Source of the DNA: Owenia fusiformis
Taxonomy: Eukaryota; Annelida; Polychaeta; Sabellida; Oweniidae
NCBI GenBank assembly: GCA_903813345.2
Contig: CAIIXF020000007.1
Location: 36,416,759 to 36,480,758, forward strand
Direction of reading: 5' to 3'
Length of the DNA: 64,000 nucleotides
Shown: positions 22,612 through 33,405 of the stretch, in pieces
Layout of the letters: each line of letters opens with the position of its first letter
Position numbering within the stretch: position 1 is the first letter of the stretch
Program-made: the position numbers and the translations under genes
The notes under the pieces: generated by a model
Told to the model about the DNA's origin: nothing
Database searches by the model: none
The model's input: the letters and a program-made list of their open reading frames with translations, nothing else

Positions 22612-23529
22612 GTAAGTATTGCTAGAGTTCATTTTCAAAAGTTAGAAAAGGGGTTCTTAAACAAAGCTTAACTAAGACCTTTTTGCAATTTTTTAGTACT
22701 TATAGTTTAACAAATTAAACTCACTGTACGGTTTTCTTTATTATTTGGATATTTTGTGGAGGAGCCAGACGATATGTCAGATAAGAAATAAGGCCCAGAC
22801 TACGTTTAACCTTGTTGAACAATATTATCCATTGACATATATTTAAGGAATAAAAAAGAATCATGTATCATTCTATATTGGAAGTATAAAAGCATGAGTG
22901 TATGTATGGTGTATTAGTAACAAGTCAACAATGCAATCAATTTTTTATGAATTTCGATTTTATTGACATCAAGTTCCAACTATCATAACTTTGGCCCTAC
23001 CTTAGTTTGAACAGTGATAAGTTGTCCACATATATATATTTTCTTTAGAAGAGCTTTAATTTCGTTATATACTCAAGAAACATAGTTAAAAGTTGTGTTC
23101 AGAATGCCACCTTGTGTAACCCCATTTTAGTGCCCTTTGTCCCTGTTTATGTCAATATAAACAGGGGCAGTTTTTATTAGTGAAGTTTGTTCTATCAAAC
23201 GGTACGATCATTTTTGTTGGAAAGTACCATCCTCCGATCACAGGGCTTCAAAATCCAGAATATATTCTTTCTTTTTACCTCCTGCGACAAGCAGATAGCA
23301 TTTCCCCGATTAAGAACTCGCAATCTTATTGGCTGTTGCAACACTGCGACAGAAATCAAGTGTTAGTCATTTCGCATAATTAGATCACGTGATTCAGTTT
23401 AATCGGGCGCTTCCAAATTGGTTATAGCAGGGGGGAGAGGTACGGATTTTGGATACATGCTTAGGAAGATGGAAATTACCGGACAACAAACTTTTTTCCA
23501 GAGGAACCAAATCAGGGACTAATACATAC

Positions 23530-23776
23530 GTTTCGTGTCTTTAGGCCCGGGGTTCAGTTGTACGCCACCTATGACCAGCAGCAAAGTTACAATTACCAGC
23601 AGCAAGGGAAACACTCTTAACCCTGGGGTACCTCTTATTTTGCCCTCTACCTCGGAAGCATTCGACTTGTTGGATGATCTCTTTGAGCAGAAGTGGACTG
23701 GAGTATGTTCGTTAGAAAGTCCACTTGGACAAAACGTGCCGATAGCTGAACGCCATTGTTCCAATGAGTCTCCCAT
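23530..23776 (-). CDS. Exon or retroelement ORF start with 2A-like NPGP motif
   Basis: An ATG at 23776 opens an 82-codon frame ending with two Leu/Val-rich stretches (FPLLLVIVTLLLVI) followed by GGVQLNPGP. That layout, a hydrophobic run then G-x-x-x-NPGP, matches the 2A-like peptides known at the N-termini of some non-LTR retrotransposon proteins and sea-urchin NLR proteins, where they cause ribosome skipping or serve as signals. The canonical D-x-E is here G-V-Q, so skipping may be weak or lost. The frame stops soon after (TAG), but the sequence AAAC|GTATGT at 23529 is a good donor, so it could instead be a first coding exon. No reverse transcriptase follows. 23777-24609 shows nothing recognised. 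Confidence 0.45.
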
Positions 23777-24611
23777 TGTGAGCTGAACAACTGCAAAAAT
23801 TATAATTATTATAATAAATGGAGACGTCTGATCAAATATAGAATTTATTTAAAGTTGATACGCGATGAAAATCCGCCAGAATTGAAAAGGGCGTCAAGTT
23901 TTTAATAATATTACCAAACGTTATAACAAATATTATTTTAAAAGGTCACTTGCCTAACTGTAGGAAGAAATCTCAAAATTCTATTTCATCCAAATCATCT
24001 GAGTAGGTTGGCTATTGTCCTTTATGTATTGTGTTTGTGACTATTGTCTGGTATATGGTGTTTTGTCATTTTTATATAACATACAGGTCAATGATAATGT
24101 TTGAAGTATTGAAGTAATCATCTCAATTTATTTATCTCGATTTTTGCATTTCATACTTTAAGATAATGCGCTCGTTATTGTTTGAAATATTACCTTTAGA
24201 AAGGAAGAGGTGCATAATTGGCATATACCCCCATGGTCAAAATGAATTATTCTTAGGCGTAACATGAAGAATAGAATAATAGAATGTCATATAATTCTTT
24301 GGAAAATATTAAATTGCTCGGGCACACACAGGGCCATTTACTTCAGTAAGGTTGTATTGACTTACATAGGGGTATGAACAATTGACTTAACATAAGGATA
24401 TCATCATATCCCGATAGAGGCCATTGTGTTCCATTGATTATCACAAAATACCAAAAATACACTATGACCTGAACCAATTGCATATTTAATCATTTCACAA
24501 TATGACACAAATGATTTATCTCATGAAATGTGCACAATGAATTGATTCAGGTCATACTTTTAATTGAAAGATTTTGCATTTTCATTAATTTTTCCCTACA
24601 AAATGGCTATA

Positions 24612-25569
24612 CAGTGTGTCTCAAAAAAAAAAGATTTTGACTTTTCCCTTAAAATATACTTAGATACCAACAGACCAGCCTTTTTCGAATAAATCTACAC
24701 CATCTGATTCAAAATCCATCCATGATTGGCTACACAGGACTGATTTTATAGACGCATGTGAAATCTGATTTGCGCCAACTTCTCAGTGGTTGGACATGTG
24801 GTGATCAATTCTTTTTTGGTGTGAATGCTGTTGACAGTGATATCTTGATATGATCAATGATTCAGTTGTTTCTTTCCTGGATAGAAATACAACATTTCAT
24901 TGTCAAAGGTTCAATTTCAATACGTATGATGGCAACAGGATAGTGCAAAGGCCTGTGGCAGATCATTTGGTAGAACTGTTTGGAAATCAGAAGATTGCAT
25001 TGAATTACCCAATTGATTGGCCCCCAGGGTCATCCCACTTAACACCCTTGATTTTTTGAAGGGCCTCTGAAAGCGCTTTACAGCATCACAAACTAACCTA
25101 AATGAACTTCTACAAAAATTATTGATGGAATCAGTGTGATATTACAATGCATGTTCACATGGGCAAGGGTACCTCAGATCCTCAGATTTGCATTCACTTT
25201 CAACATGTTGAGGGGACCACATGTTTATGTGGATAGACCTAATGACCATATGTAAGACAAATAGTAAAATTACAGAATGACTCAGTTAAAGGTCAAGCTT
25301 CTCCTCAGAAGTTAAATGTTAAAGAAACTGTTCCTCTTTTGTCATTTGGTCCATCCAATCACTTAGAAGTTGGCGCAAGTCAGATTTTACTATATTGGAC
25401 ACTAAAAGCTGTCCCGTGGAGCCAATCAAGGACAGATTTAGAATCTGATGGTGTCAAATTATTCGAGATAGATTTGTATTTTGGTATCCAAAGTATATTT
25501 TAGGGGAAAGTCAAAATTATGAAAGATATTGAACTTTTTGTAAGTGTAACATTTTTTTGAGACACTCTG
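24612..25569 (+). mobile_element. Mariner-type element with long terminal inverted repeats and transposase scrap
   Basis: Ends CAGTGTGTCTCAAAAAAA and TTTTTTTGAGACACTCTG, flanked by TA (24610-24611, 25570-25571). The arms stay similar for nearly 200 bp (AAAATATACTT, CACCATCTGATTC, TTGCGCCAACTTC blocks). Inside, the frame around 24904-25059 reads DHLVELFGNQ then YPIDWPPGSSHLTPLIF, a decayed version of the mariner IDWPPxSPDLTPxDF motif that carries the second/third catalytic Asp region; stops follow. Non-autonomous remnant. Confidence 0.75.
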
Positions 25570-25571
25570 TA

Positions 25572-26194
25572 GAAAAATGCTCCAAAAACAACCTTTACAC
25601 TTATCAAATACCATACGAGTTCGTAAAACCAAATATATTACTATAATTATATTTCATTATTTAGTAACATATTTGGCTAAGATGTAGGGATGCGTAGGAT
25701 GTAAATGGATATTGATAGACACAAAAATACTTCCTGCTTTGGGAAGTTATGCCTCAACACTTCATGATTGAATTATGACCCTAATATGTGGCCTATACAT
25801 TAATACAGTGCTGAATAAAGGTCAACAAAATATAAGTGTGCATATACATATACTAATAAAAGCAGTATACTAATTTTGAAAATGAGAAGAAATATTTTTT
25901 TCATGGGGAGATCATAATGGTCAGTGCACTACTTCCTTTATCAACCGTTTTACAAATGTATGACAGATTTTAGTCCACGCATCTCTTTGTTTTTCTCCTA
26001 ACTACTCTGATGCTGATAACAAGACTATTTTCACAATAGCAAGTACCTGGTAGATCGAGTAGAATATTAACTTATGACTGCCACTGACATGTTTTAAGAA
26101 TCATTGAGATAAGAACATGATTAAGGGGCACATAAAGGTATATGCTGTTTTCATTAACTAACGTATGAACTGGAGTATACATAAAACAACGGAG
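25572..26194. other. Unassigned A+T-rich stretch
   Basis: I see no gene, splice-site pair or repeat family here. Confidence 0.5.
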
Positions 26195-26199
26195 TATAC

Positions 26200-26400
26200 A
26201 TGGCAGGGGCATAGTGCGCTTTCCGCCAGGCGAGGGGGTGAGATCGTAGTATTTTCCAAATTGGTGCCACCTCCCTCAAAATTGAGCTAGAAACTTCAAA
26301 TAAAAAGCATTCAAAACCTCTCTTTTCCTTTTTTCTTATGGTTGTATTTTTGGGTGGGGGTGAGATCGCACCGAACGCAACCCCCTGGCTATGGCCATAC
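26200..26400. mobile_element. MITE of the GCGTAGCCAG family, copy 4 (diverged)
   Basis: Starts GGGGCATAGTGCGCTTTCCG and ends CCCCCTGGCTATGGCCAT; internal GTGAGATCG, AAAATTGAGCTAGAAACTTC and GGTGAGATCGCACC blocks correspond to those of the other copies. More diverged than copies 1 and 2. Confidence 0.65.
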
Positions 26401-26584
26401 ATGTTATAACAATATATAAAATCAACAATATGTTTTAACTCCTTGCAACAAACAATAAAGACAATACCTCAAACAGCTTCGAAAATCTCTCAAAATTGAT
26501 AACAAATAGTTTTTCCCACTTTTTATAATCAATTAGACTATATTCGTAACATTTCAAAATATATTTCAATTTTCAAATCTCTCT

Positions 26585-27610
26585 TGTAAAAACGCATTTC
26601 ACCACCAAAACACATTTTGACTTTAAAAACTTACTTCAACACCTATTTCATCTTGGCAAATCTCAGAATCAATAAAGGAACCCTTTACCTTTCAATTATT
26701 AACCATCGTCCAGCTGTTCGTCAACATATGTTCACGGTATCATCATATTTTGAACACACATGTTTTAGTCGATATTGCATGCAAATCACAACAGGCTAGC
26801 GAAGATAAGAACTATTAAGCTCCAAAAATCATTCAATTTGATTAAACATGGTATATTTCGACTTTTGAGAGCTAACTAGACTAATTTATATGATAAATTT
26901 TCAAAAATATTTTTTATCAATTTAATTTTTTTGCAAAAACACATTTTTACCCAAAAACTCACTTCGACACCAATTTCATCTTTGCAAATCTCAGTATCAA
27001 TAAAGGAACCCTTTACCTTTCAACTAGTAACCATGGTTAAGGTGCTCGCCAAAATGTAAGATGTCATTTCATTTTCAACATACCAATTCTAGACTATTAA
27101 TGTGAGTGAGCAATATTACAGTGAATAATAAAACATTTAATCTATTTTCAGTGAATAACTTTGATACTTTCACAAGATGATATTTCACCAGCACTTTGGG
27201 CTTCGTGGAAATATCACTTGTGAAGATGCACATGTATTCACCTCACTAGATTTAAATATTTGAATAATATTATTACATCAATGTCATATTCCTCACTCTC
27301 TGATTAGTCCATATCTTACACACGTCTAAAAGATAACAAGCGATAACACGTGACTTCCGATGAATATCAAATTATATTCAGACGTCAGGACTTAATCCAT
27401 TGAAATTTTAATTTTATATATCTTCGGGAGTACATTGTTATGATTAATTAAACATCAAAAGTTTATTATTCCATTAATGGATGTGAAGAATAAAACAGTG
27501 AACAATAAAACAAATATTTAATTCTATTTTCGGTAAATACCTGTGACACTTTCACAATATGATATTCCACTAGCCTCATCGGGCTTCGTGCAATATCACT
27601 TAATACCGCA
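26585..27610. repeat. Two pairs of ~350-bp-spaced direct repeats
   Basis: Pair 1: CTCAGAATCAATAAAGGAAC CCTTTACCTTTCAA near 26663 and CTCAGTATCAATAAAGGAAC CCTTTACCTTTCAA near 26989, with related flanks. Pair 2: a GTGAATAATAAAACA ... CTTTCACAAGATGATATT ... GGGCTTCGTG block at about 27121-27230 and a diverged copy at about 27495-27595. No coding sequence. From 27611 to 28176 nothing recognised. Confidence 0.6.
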
Positions 27611-28176
27611 GTGACAGAGGCAGTGACAGAGCATCATCGTGGATGTATGTGAATAGTACATTGACTCAAATGAGGATAGGCTATAAAATATTTCGAAAGC
27701 GACATTTCCTAAATAATTTCACAACTCTAGATGACCCTTATGCACCTCTAAAGCCTGCAAGACAGCAAAATATAGAGTTATAAATGTATCTAGACGTCTG
27801 AGAAATTTAAATCCAAATTATGCATTGGACAATTGTTTTTTCAAATTCACTTTTTGAAAACATGATGGATTCACTTGAGAAATAGAGAAAATAAGCCATG
27901 AAATAAAAGCATAATGATGATCAATATACTCAAACGTGACTTTGCTGTCGCGTGATTTATGTTTTAAAGGACTTAACTTCTACATAGTTTTGTTTGTCAG
28001 GGAACTATATGTAGATCTATAACCTTTTCACGCGAAGTTCTCGATTGTATACAAGAATGTTCTGTAAATAACTGATGTACCTAACATTTTAAGTGTGCTG
28101 TTAGTATAAAAAGCATTTTGTATAATGAATTAATCTTAAATTTATTTTTGAGCACTATACAGGTGTGTCAACTGAA

Positions 28177-29445
28177 TCAGTTTCTCCGACGGAACATCGC
28201 TAGTGTTTCTGCTCTGAAGTGTGTACCACTTAAAAGATACAAGGCAAAGTTAATGCTATGATTACTGTACATAAGCAAAAAGAAACATGTCCGGGCAAGT
28301 CGAATTTTTGCCATATATCTAGGCTCCCGGTCAGTGATATCGGAATATATGATTTCCATTCCAGCTATGCAGCCTGTGCAAAATATAAAGAAAACAGATA
28401 TTATGATAGGCATCATAGACTGCCTCCAGTCAGAAGATGATTGTTTTCTCCCTGTAATCATGTTGACTTCATTATGGTTTTCTTTTACAGCCGGTTGCAG
28501 CGATAAAACAGGGACTGATCTGGGTCCAAAATCGAATATGCCGAATCCGCGATCGGGAAGATTGAGTAAATCGAGACGTCTGACGGATTTTAACTCAACA
28601 TCGTCCAGTGGAGCTATTCTTACAGCTGATGCGGTTATAAGCGAAGAACGTATTTGACCGGACATCGGGACGGGTATATCTATCGAGAGCAGTGCAGGTA
28701 CTTGAAAAAGTCTCTTGCGATTCCTCAACGTGATTATTACTTTGATGGACAAAGCAGCGCTGAATGCAGTCAATAGAATCATCGGTACAAGAGAATACAA
28801 CATAAAATCTATCCAAGGCCATATGAAACGCATCGATCCTCTTATAAAGCAACGTGTCTGATAAACCATATTTCCATCTGTTTCGATGGGATCTTGTATG
28901 AGTTCATATATCCAAAACAAAGATGAGTCGATGCAAGCAAGAACGATTCCAACTATGCAACACGTGACTTTTACGACACGTACCATTGCGATGGAGGATG
29001 TTTTCAATGGCATGAAAACGACTATGGTTCGTGTGGCGGCGATAAGCACCACAAGCCACGATGCGTAATGTCGCACAAAGTGATACACAAAACCCCCGAA
29101 TATTTTACATGTCACGTTAGATAACATCTTTAAGTCATATCCGCTGACCTTTCCTATCCAGTACCGAACTCCACTGAATAAGAGCACTCCCGAATCCGCA
29201 CACGCCAACACTGAGATGATTACGCATATTGGAAGTTGTCTCATCCGAAGACGCCGGGTCACTAAGAAACTTAAACAGTTCCCTGTACATCCAAGAATCA
29301 CAAGAATTGGAATGACGTAAATATATAGATCGATGGAAAGCCTGTATTCAAAATGTTGTTTCAATAGTTTGTCATACTCAAGTGCTGTTTCAACAGTGGT
29401 ATCGTTCAAGTAGCTACCTTCTGTCGTTGTATTAATCTGCGGCAT
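28177..29445 (-). CDS. Intronless rhodopsin-like (family A) G-protein-coupled receptor
   Basis: A 422-residue seven-helix plasma-membrane receptor, probably for a neuropeptide or other small ligand. TM1 has GN (N56), TM2 LACAD (D84), a Cys pair for the extracellular disulfide (C113, C199), TM3 ends ATRT (R139), TM5 has P221, and TM7 ends NHSINFALYLLSG, a variant NPxxY common in FMRFamide/TRH-receptor-like invertebrate GPCRs. N-terminal NTT and NDT and a NVT next to C113 are N-glycosylation sites. A long intracellular loop 3 (~100 residues) separates TM5 and TM6. Unusual: the DRY motif is TRT and TM6 (FIFCTGCIAG) lacks CWxP. I start at the first in-frame ATG (29445); the open frame extends 13 codons upstream without an ATG. 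A TATA box lies about 75 bp upstream. Ligand unknown. Confidence 0.85.
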   Translation of the reverse strand: MPQINTTTEGSYLNDTTVETALEYDKLLKQHFEYRLSIDLYIYVIPILVILGCTGNCLSFLVTRRLRMRQLPICVIISVLACADSGVLLFSGVRYWIGKVSGYDLKMLSNVTCKIFGGFVYHFVRHYASWLVVLIAATRTIVVFMPLKTSSIAMVRVVKVTCCIVGIVLACIDSSLFWIYELIQDPIETDGNMVYQTRCFIRGSMRFIWPWIDFMLYSLVPMILLTAFSAALSIKVIITLRNRKRLFQVPALLSIDIPVPMSGQIRSSLITASAVRIAPLDDVELKSVRRLDLLNLPDRGFGIFDFGPRSVPVLSLQPAVKENHNEVNMITGRKQSSSDWRQSMMPIIISVFFIFCTGCIAGMEIIYSDITDREPRYMAKIRLARTCFFLLMYSNHSINFALYLLSGTHFRAETLAMFRRRN

Positions 29446-29516
29446 GTCACAAAATGAGATTGTCTTTTGATTCCGAGCCACCAAAGCGATTATACCACTC
29501 AGAATGACATGCTGGT

Positions 29517-29526
29517 CTTATATATA
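29517..29526 (-). promoter_or_regulatory. TATA box of the GPCR gene
   Basis: Minus strand TATATATAAG, about 75 bp upstream of the GPCR start codon. It would place transcription start near 29490 and give a short leader without introns, consistent with a single-exon gene. Confidence 0.5.
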
Positions 29527-30025
29527 CTGCTAAAAGCTGGTTTCGTCGGAAAATATTATAAGATCACAAGATTAGCAAAATAATTTTCCAAGAATGTGAA
29601 CCCAAGACTTAATGAAATGTTGAAGAATTTTAGCACGAGGGTATTTTCTTAGACTTTGAATGAGGGCGGTAGCTCGAATGAGATTAACACACATAACACT
29701 ACTGCATTAAAACACCGACAATTTTATTTGCTTTATGTTTTGTTTACAAATTGCGAAAAAAGTGCAATATTACTAGAAAAAATAAAAGCGAACTCAAAGT
29801 TTTTACACTGAAGAGTTTTTGCTAGATCATCAGTTTTGGATATAATCAGTTCGAGCTTTTTATATCTTGACATCAAACGGTTTGCGACGATTTTGGTTGG
29901 GACATGTAAACAATAAACATACAGTATCTTTATTAACAAGAAGTTTAGGATAGTAAATGCAAAATGTCCGCCTTAAAGTGTGCGCCAAAGTTTAAAACTG
30001 CGCAGGCGCAGCGCTCTCGCTAACC

Positions 30026-30034
30026 TATATAAAG
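30026..30034 (+). promoter_or_regulatory. TATA box candidate, plus strand
   Basis: TATATAAAG follows a locally GC-rich GCGCAGGCGCAGCGC stretch. About 75-90 bases downstream is AACCAG|GCAAGT, which could be a GC-type donor. No coding exon was found downstream, so the gene, if any, is unidentified. 29530-30020 and 30100-30820 hold nothing else recognised. Confidence 0.3.
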
Positions 30035-30821
30035 AGATTACAGGGTACAGGCTTCAGAGGTAAGCCAGGAAGGTGTACAACTATCGTCCCGTGTTGATTC
30101 CCCGTATAATCGTAACCAGGCAAGTTTCAACATTGGAATTGAAAATAACTATTAGATATACTTTGTAGATGTTTATATATGAAGGAATTAAGTGTATGCA
30201 TCAATCAAATGGCTCATTTTGAGCATATAAAAAGTATTTGTGTTTTGTTTCCCAGGGAATTGTATTCTCATATAGTACACACATAAATAGTGTACATTAT
30301 GTTGTACTTGAATAGCCTGGCTTATATAATATTGAAGGGCATGCTAATAGAGATTTTACATTTTGGCATGCCAACCTAAGGTCCTTACCATGGCATGGGT
30401 ACACTAAGGTCCTATCACTTTTGGAAGAGTTTATTTTCATTCAAAAGGTAGTATAGGAGTCGATACATTTTATAAGCACAACATTTGAATACACACTCAG
30501 TTGAGTCAGTTACTTGAATAAAACCTAGACATTGCAAATCTATATAAAGTAATGTATTAGAATAGTATATAATTTATCAGTTGTGCAAAAGACCCCATGC
30601 AGAACAGTTCTAGTGATAAAGACAATCTTCTCATTACAAACCAAAGGCTTTACCAAAATGCCCAAAAAAATCACTATTGATTTTTCTATTATTGCTGGAT
30701 TTTGAAAATTTTTTGAATCAAGATAACAGAGTTCTGTTTGGACCTCCACTCAGTTTAATTAGTTCCACATATCATTTACATGACTGGGAACACAAGGAAA
30801 ATGGTCAGAATGACCATAAAC

Positions 30822-31222
30822 ATGATGAAATAACATTTTCAGCCCTCTGAAAACGTGACTGAAAAATAGCTAAGAGTAGGTGCCCAGGAAAGGTCACTGA
30901 AGAGAATCTTTTGACTTTTTCAGAAAATGTGCCCAATATATTACTCTAAATGATACAATTTTAAAAAAATCATATCATTCTCAGAAAAAGAAAAAATGAA
31001 AAAAAACGAATTAAAAATCGATCTTTTTTCCTTTTAACTACAGCAATTATTGTTTCAGACAATTTTTTAAAATTTCAAAGATTGTATCATTTAGAGCAAT
31101 ATATTAGACACATTTTCTAAAAATCAAGAGATTCTGTTCATTGACCTTTCCTGAGCACCTACTTTTAGCTATTTTTCAGTCACATTTTCAGAGGGCTGAA
31201 AAGGTTATTTCATTATGTTCAT
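30822..31222. repeat. Foldback repeat with ~170-bp arms
   Basis: The left arm (about 30822-30985, ATGATGAAATAACATTTTCAG ... GCCCAATATATTACTCTAAA) and right arm (about 31055-31222) are imperfect reverse complements. Centre is A-rich/T-rich. A related, more decayed foldback is at 31605-31895. No reading frame. Likely non-autonomous DNA transposon family. Confidence 0.75.
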
Positions 31223-31565
31223 ATACTCTCCAGTATGTATGAACAAATATCATGTACTCCATTGTTTATGAACACACATTTTGTATGAACAAATACTATG
31301 TACTTTCTCCAGTGTGTATGAACGTACAGAGTATTGGTTAAATAACTAGTGAAAGTACATAATATTTGCTCATACACACTGGAGAAAGTACATGATATTT
31401 GTCAATACACACAGTTAAAATTTATTGTTTCATATATACACTGGAAAAATATAAATAGTAGTCCATACACACATACACAGAAAGTAAATAAAACAATAAA
31501 ATATTGGTTTAGGCACATTGGAAATTAACCTAGTTTCGATTCATACATACTGGAGAAAGTATACA
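31222..31565. repeat. Short palindromic minisatellite
   Basis: Repeated in both orientations: CTCCAGTGTGTATGAAC and CATACACACTGGAGAAAGTA, with ATCATGTACT / GTACATGATATTT between. About nine partial copies. Confidence 0.6.
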
Positions 31566-31604
31566 CAGGGGAGTGTGACTCAGAAAGTGTGACTCAAAAA
31601 CAGT

Positions 31605-31895
31605 TAAAAGTTGGACTTTTAGAAAGGTCACCAGACAGAATCTATTGCATTTTTGAGAGAGTGTGCCAAATATATTATTTGAAATTATAGAAGCTTTTGA
31701 AAATTTGAATTCATTCCTCAAAATAGAAAAATGAGAAACTGCTTTAGAAAGCAATCCATTCTCTTTTTATGATCACAATTTTTGTTTCAGACAACTTTTC
31801 AAAATTTCAAAGCTCCTATGACATGTATGATTTAGAGTAATATATTGGGCACATTTTCTGAGAAGTCTTTCACATGATCTTTAGGGTCATTCATT
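31605..31895. repeat. Decayed relative of the 30.8-31.2 kb foldback
   Basis: AGAAAGGTCACCAGACAGAATC and the later TAGAGTAATATATTGGGCAC echo the arms of the 30822-31222 element in the same order, but with larger differences and a shorter inverted structure. Confidence 0.5.
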
Positions 31896-31972
31896 CATAC
31901 AAACTAGAGAGAGTATGAGAATATTGATTAATCCAATCTGAGTAATATGATAGATAGTTGGTTCTTCAACTA

Positions 31973-32964
31973 CAGGGTGACCGGAAAAAAAGGAGACCAT
32001 TGAAATAGGCAAATCTCCTAAAATAGACTAGTGACATCAATGAAATTTTGCATACAGCAGGACAGTTCTATGGAAATTTGTTCCTGAAAGTGTCAATACA
32101 AGCAGTCAACTGGTTCAGGAGCTATGATCATTTACATAACATGCTCCAAATAGGCGCAATTGAGACCAACGCAGAGCTGGATACATTTGGCAAATACCCT
32201 TACATATTCCGACCTTGTTATGGCATTACATTTAGCATTTATTGCCACCTTTAGGTCAGCAATTGTCTCAGGATTGTTTTGGTACACATTGTCTTTCAAA
32301 TTGCCCCACAAAAAGAAATCAGGTGGATTCAAATTTGAGGTGTATGGAGACGAAGCTTATCTGACATATGGCTTCTGACTCAGTGGTCCCACTCAGTTAC
32401 AGTATCATCCTAAGGAGGTTTTGGGCAGCCCTTGGTTTCCGTATGGGATTTAATTGTGCCATATAGTGGTTTTAGTAACATGGCACTATGCCCAATACCT
32501 AAAGTGACTCTTAAGATTGGGTAAATCAGCACTTTGGCAACAGGATGATGAACCACATGTCAGATAACCCTTCATTGCCATTACAGCCAAGACTTGAATC
32601 CTGCTGATTTCTTTTTGTATGGATATTTGAAAGACAATCTATACCAAAACAATCCTCAGACTATTGTTGACCTAAAGAAGGCAATCACTGCTATATGTAA
32701 TGCCATAATAATGCCATAGAGGGCAGAACATGTAAGGGTAGTTTGCCATATGAATCCAACTCTGCGTTGGTCTCAATTGTGCCTATTTGGAGCATGTTAT
32801 GTAAATGATCATAGCTCCTGAACCAGTTGAATGCTTGTATTGAAACCTTCAGTAACAAATTTCCATATAACTGTTCCAGTGTATGCAAAATTTCATTGAT
32901 GGCACTTGTCTAGTTTAGGAGAAATTGATTACTTCAATGGTCTCCTTTTTTTCCGGTCACCCTG
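31973..32964. mobile_element. Inverted dimer of mariner transposon 3' ends
   Basis: Ends CAGGGTGACCGGAAAAAAAG and its complement, TA-flanked (31971-31972, 32965-32966). The arms are about 370 bp each and both encode, pointing inward to outward, the C-terminus of a mariner-like transposase: minus strand 32132-32332 reads NPPDFFLWGNLKDNVYQNNP; plus strand about 32590-32720 reads NPADFFLYGYLKDNLYQNNP. Thus the element consists of two copies of the same transposon end joined head to head, with a short middle. The catalytic N-terminal half is missing from both. Confidence 0.8.
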
Positions 32965-33309
32965 TAGAGAGGTTTACTTAGATTTTGAATAGGTTATAAA
33001 GAATCTGATCTTCTTAACTTAACTTTGAGCATGCAGATAAATATTCAATGGATTTACATAAAATGCAGAGTTCCTGTGACAATGGCATTTATTTTTAATG
33101 ATCAATAAAGTACTTTGCACCCTCCCGCAAAATTAGGAAGAAGCCAGAGCTTTCATTCTGGTACACATCGCATCTAGAAACATGTCTGTGTCTATCATGT
33201 AAGAAGAGAGGGTCAAGGTATTCCATGATGGAGCATTTTGGAAACCCTTCTTAGAAATTGCTATGCTGAAAATGGGCTATTTGTATACACTATGTACAAG
33301 TAATGCAGA

Positions 33310-33405
33310 TATTGCTCCGATTTTCACTACGGCGCCATGCCGATTGAGTATTTTGTTCAAAATTGAATACAATATTGAACAAACGGAGCAAATGTGACCC
33401 AGGCA
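33310..33405. mobile_element. Small CGGCCGA-type foldback, copy 1
   Basis: ATTGCTCCGATTTTCACTAC ... CCGATTGAGTATTTTGTTC AAAATTGAATACAATATTGAACAAA ... GGAGCAAATGTGACCCAGGC. Palindromic centre GAATACAATATTGAACAAA and the same building blocks as the elements at 34.8-35.06 kb. 32967-33309 and 33406-34538 otherwise hold nothing recognised. Confidence 0.65.

Noticed and set aside
21930-22615. Three long open frames across the N gap
   Set aside because: They are translations of the 500 N and carry no information.
28258-29068. Several plus- and minus-strand frames inside the GPCR gene
   Set aside because: Shadows of the GPCR coding sequence in other frames.
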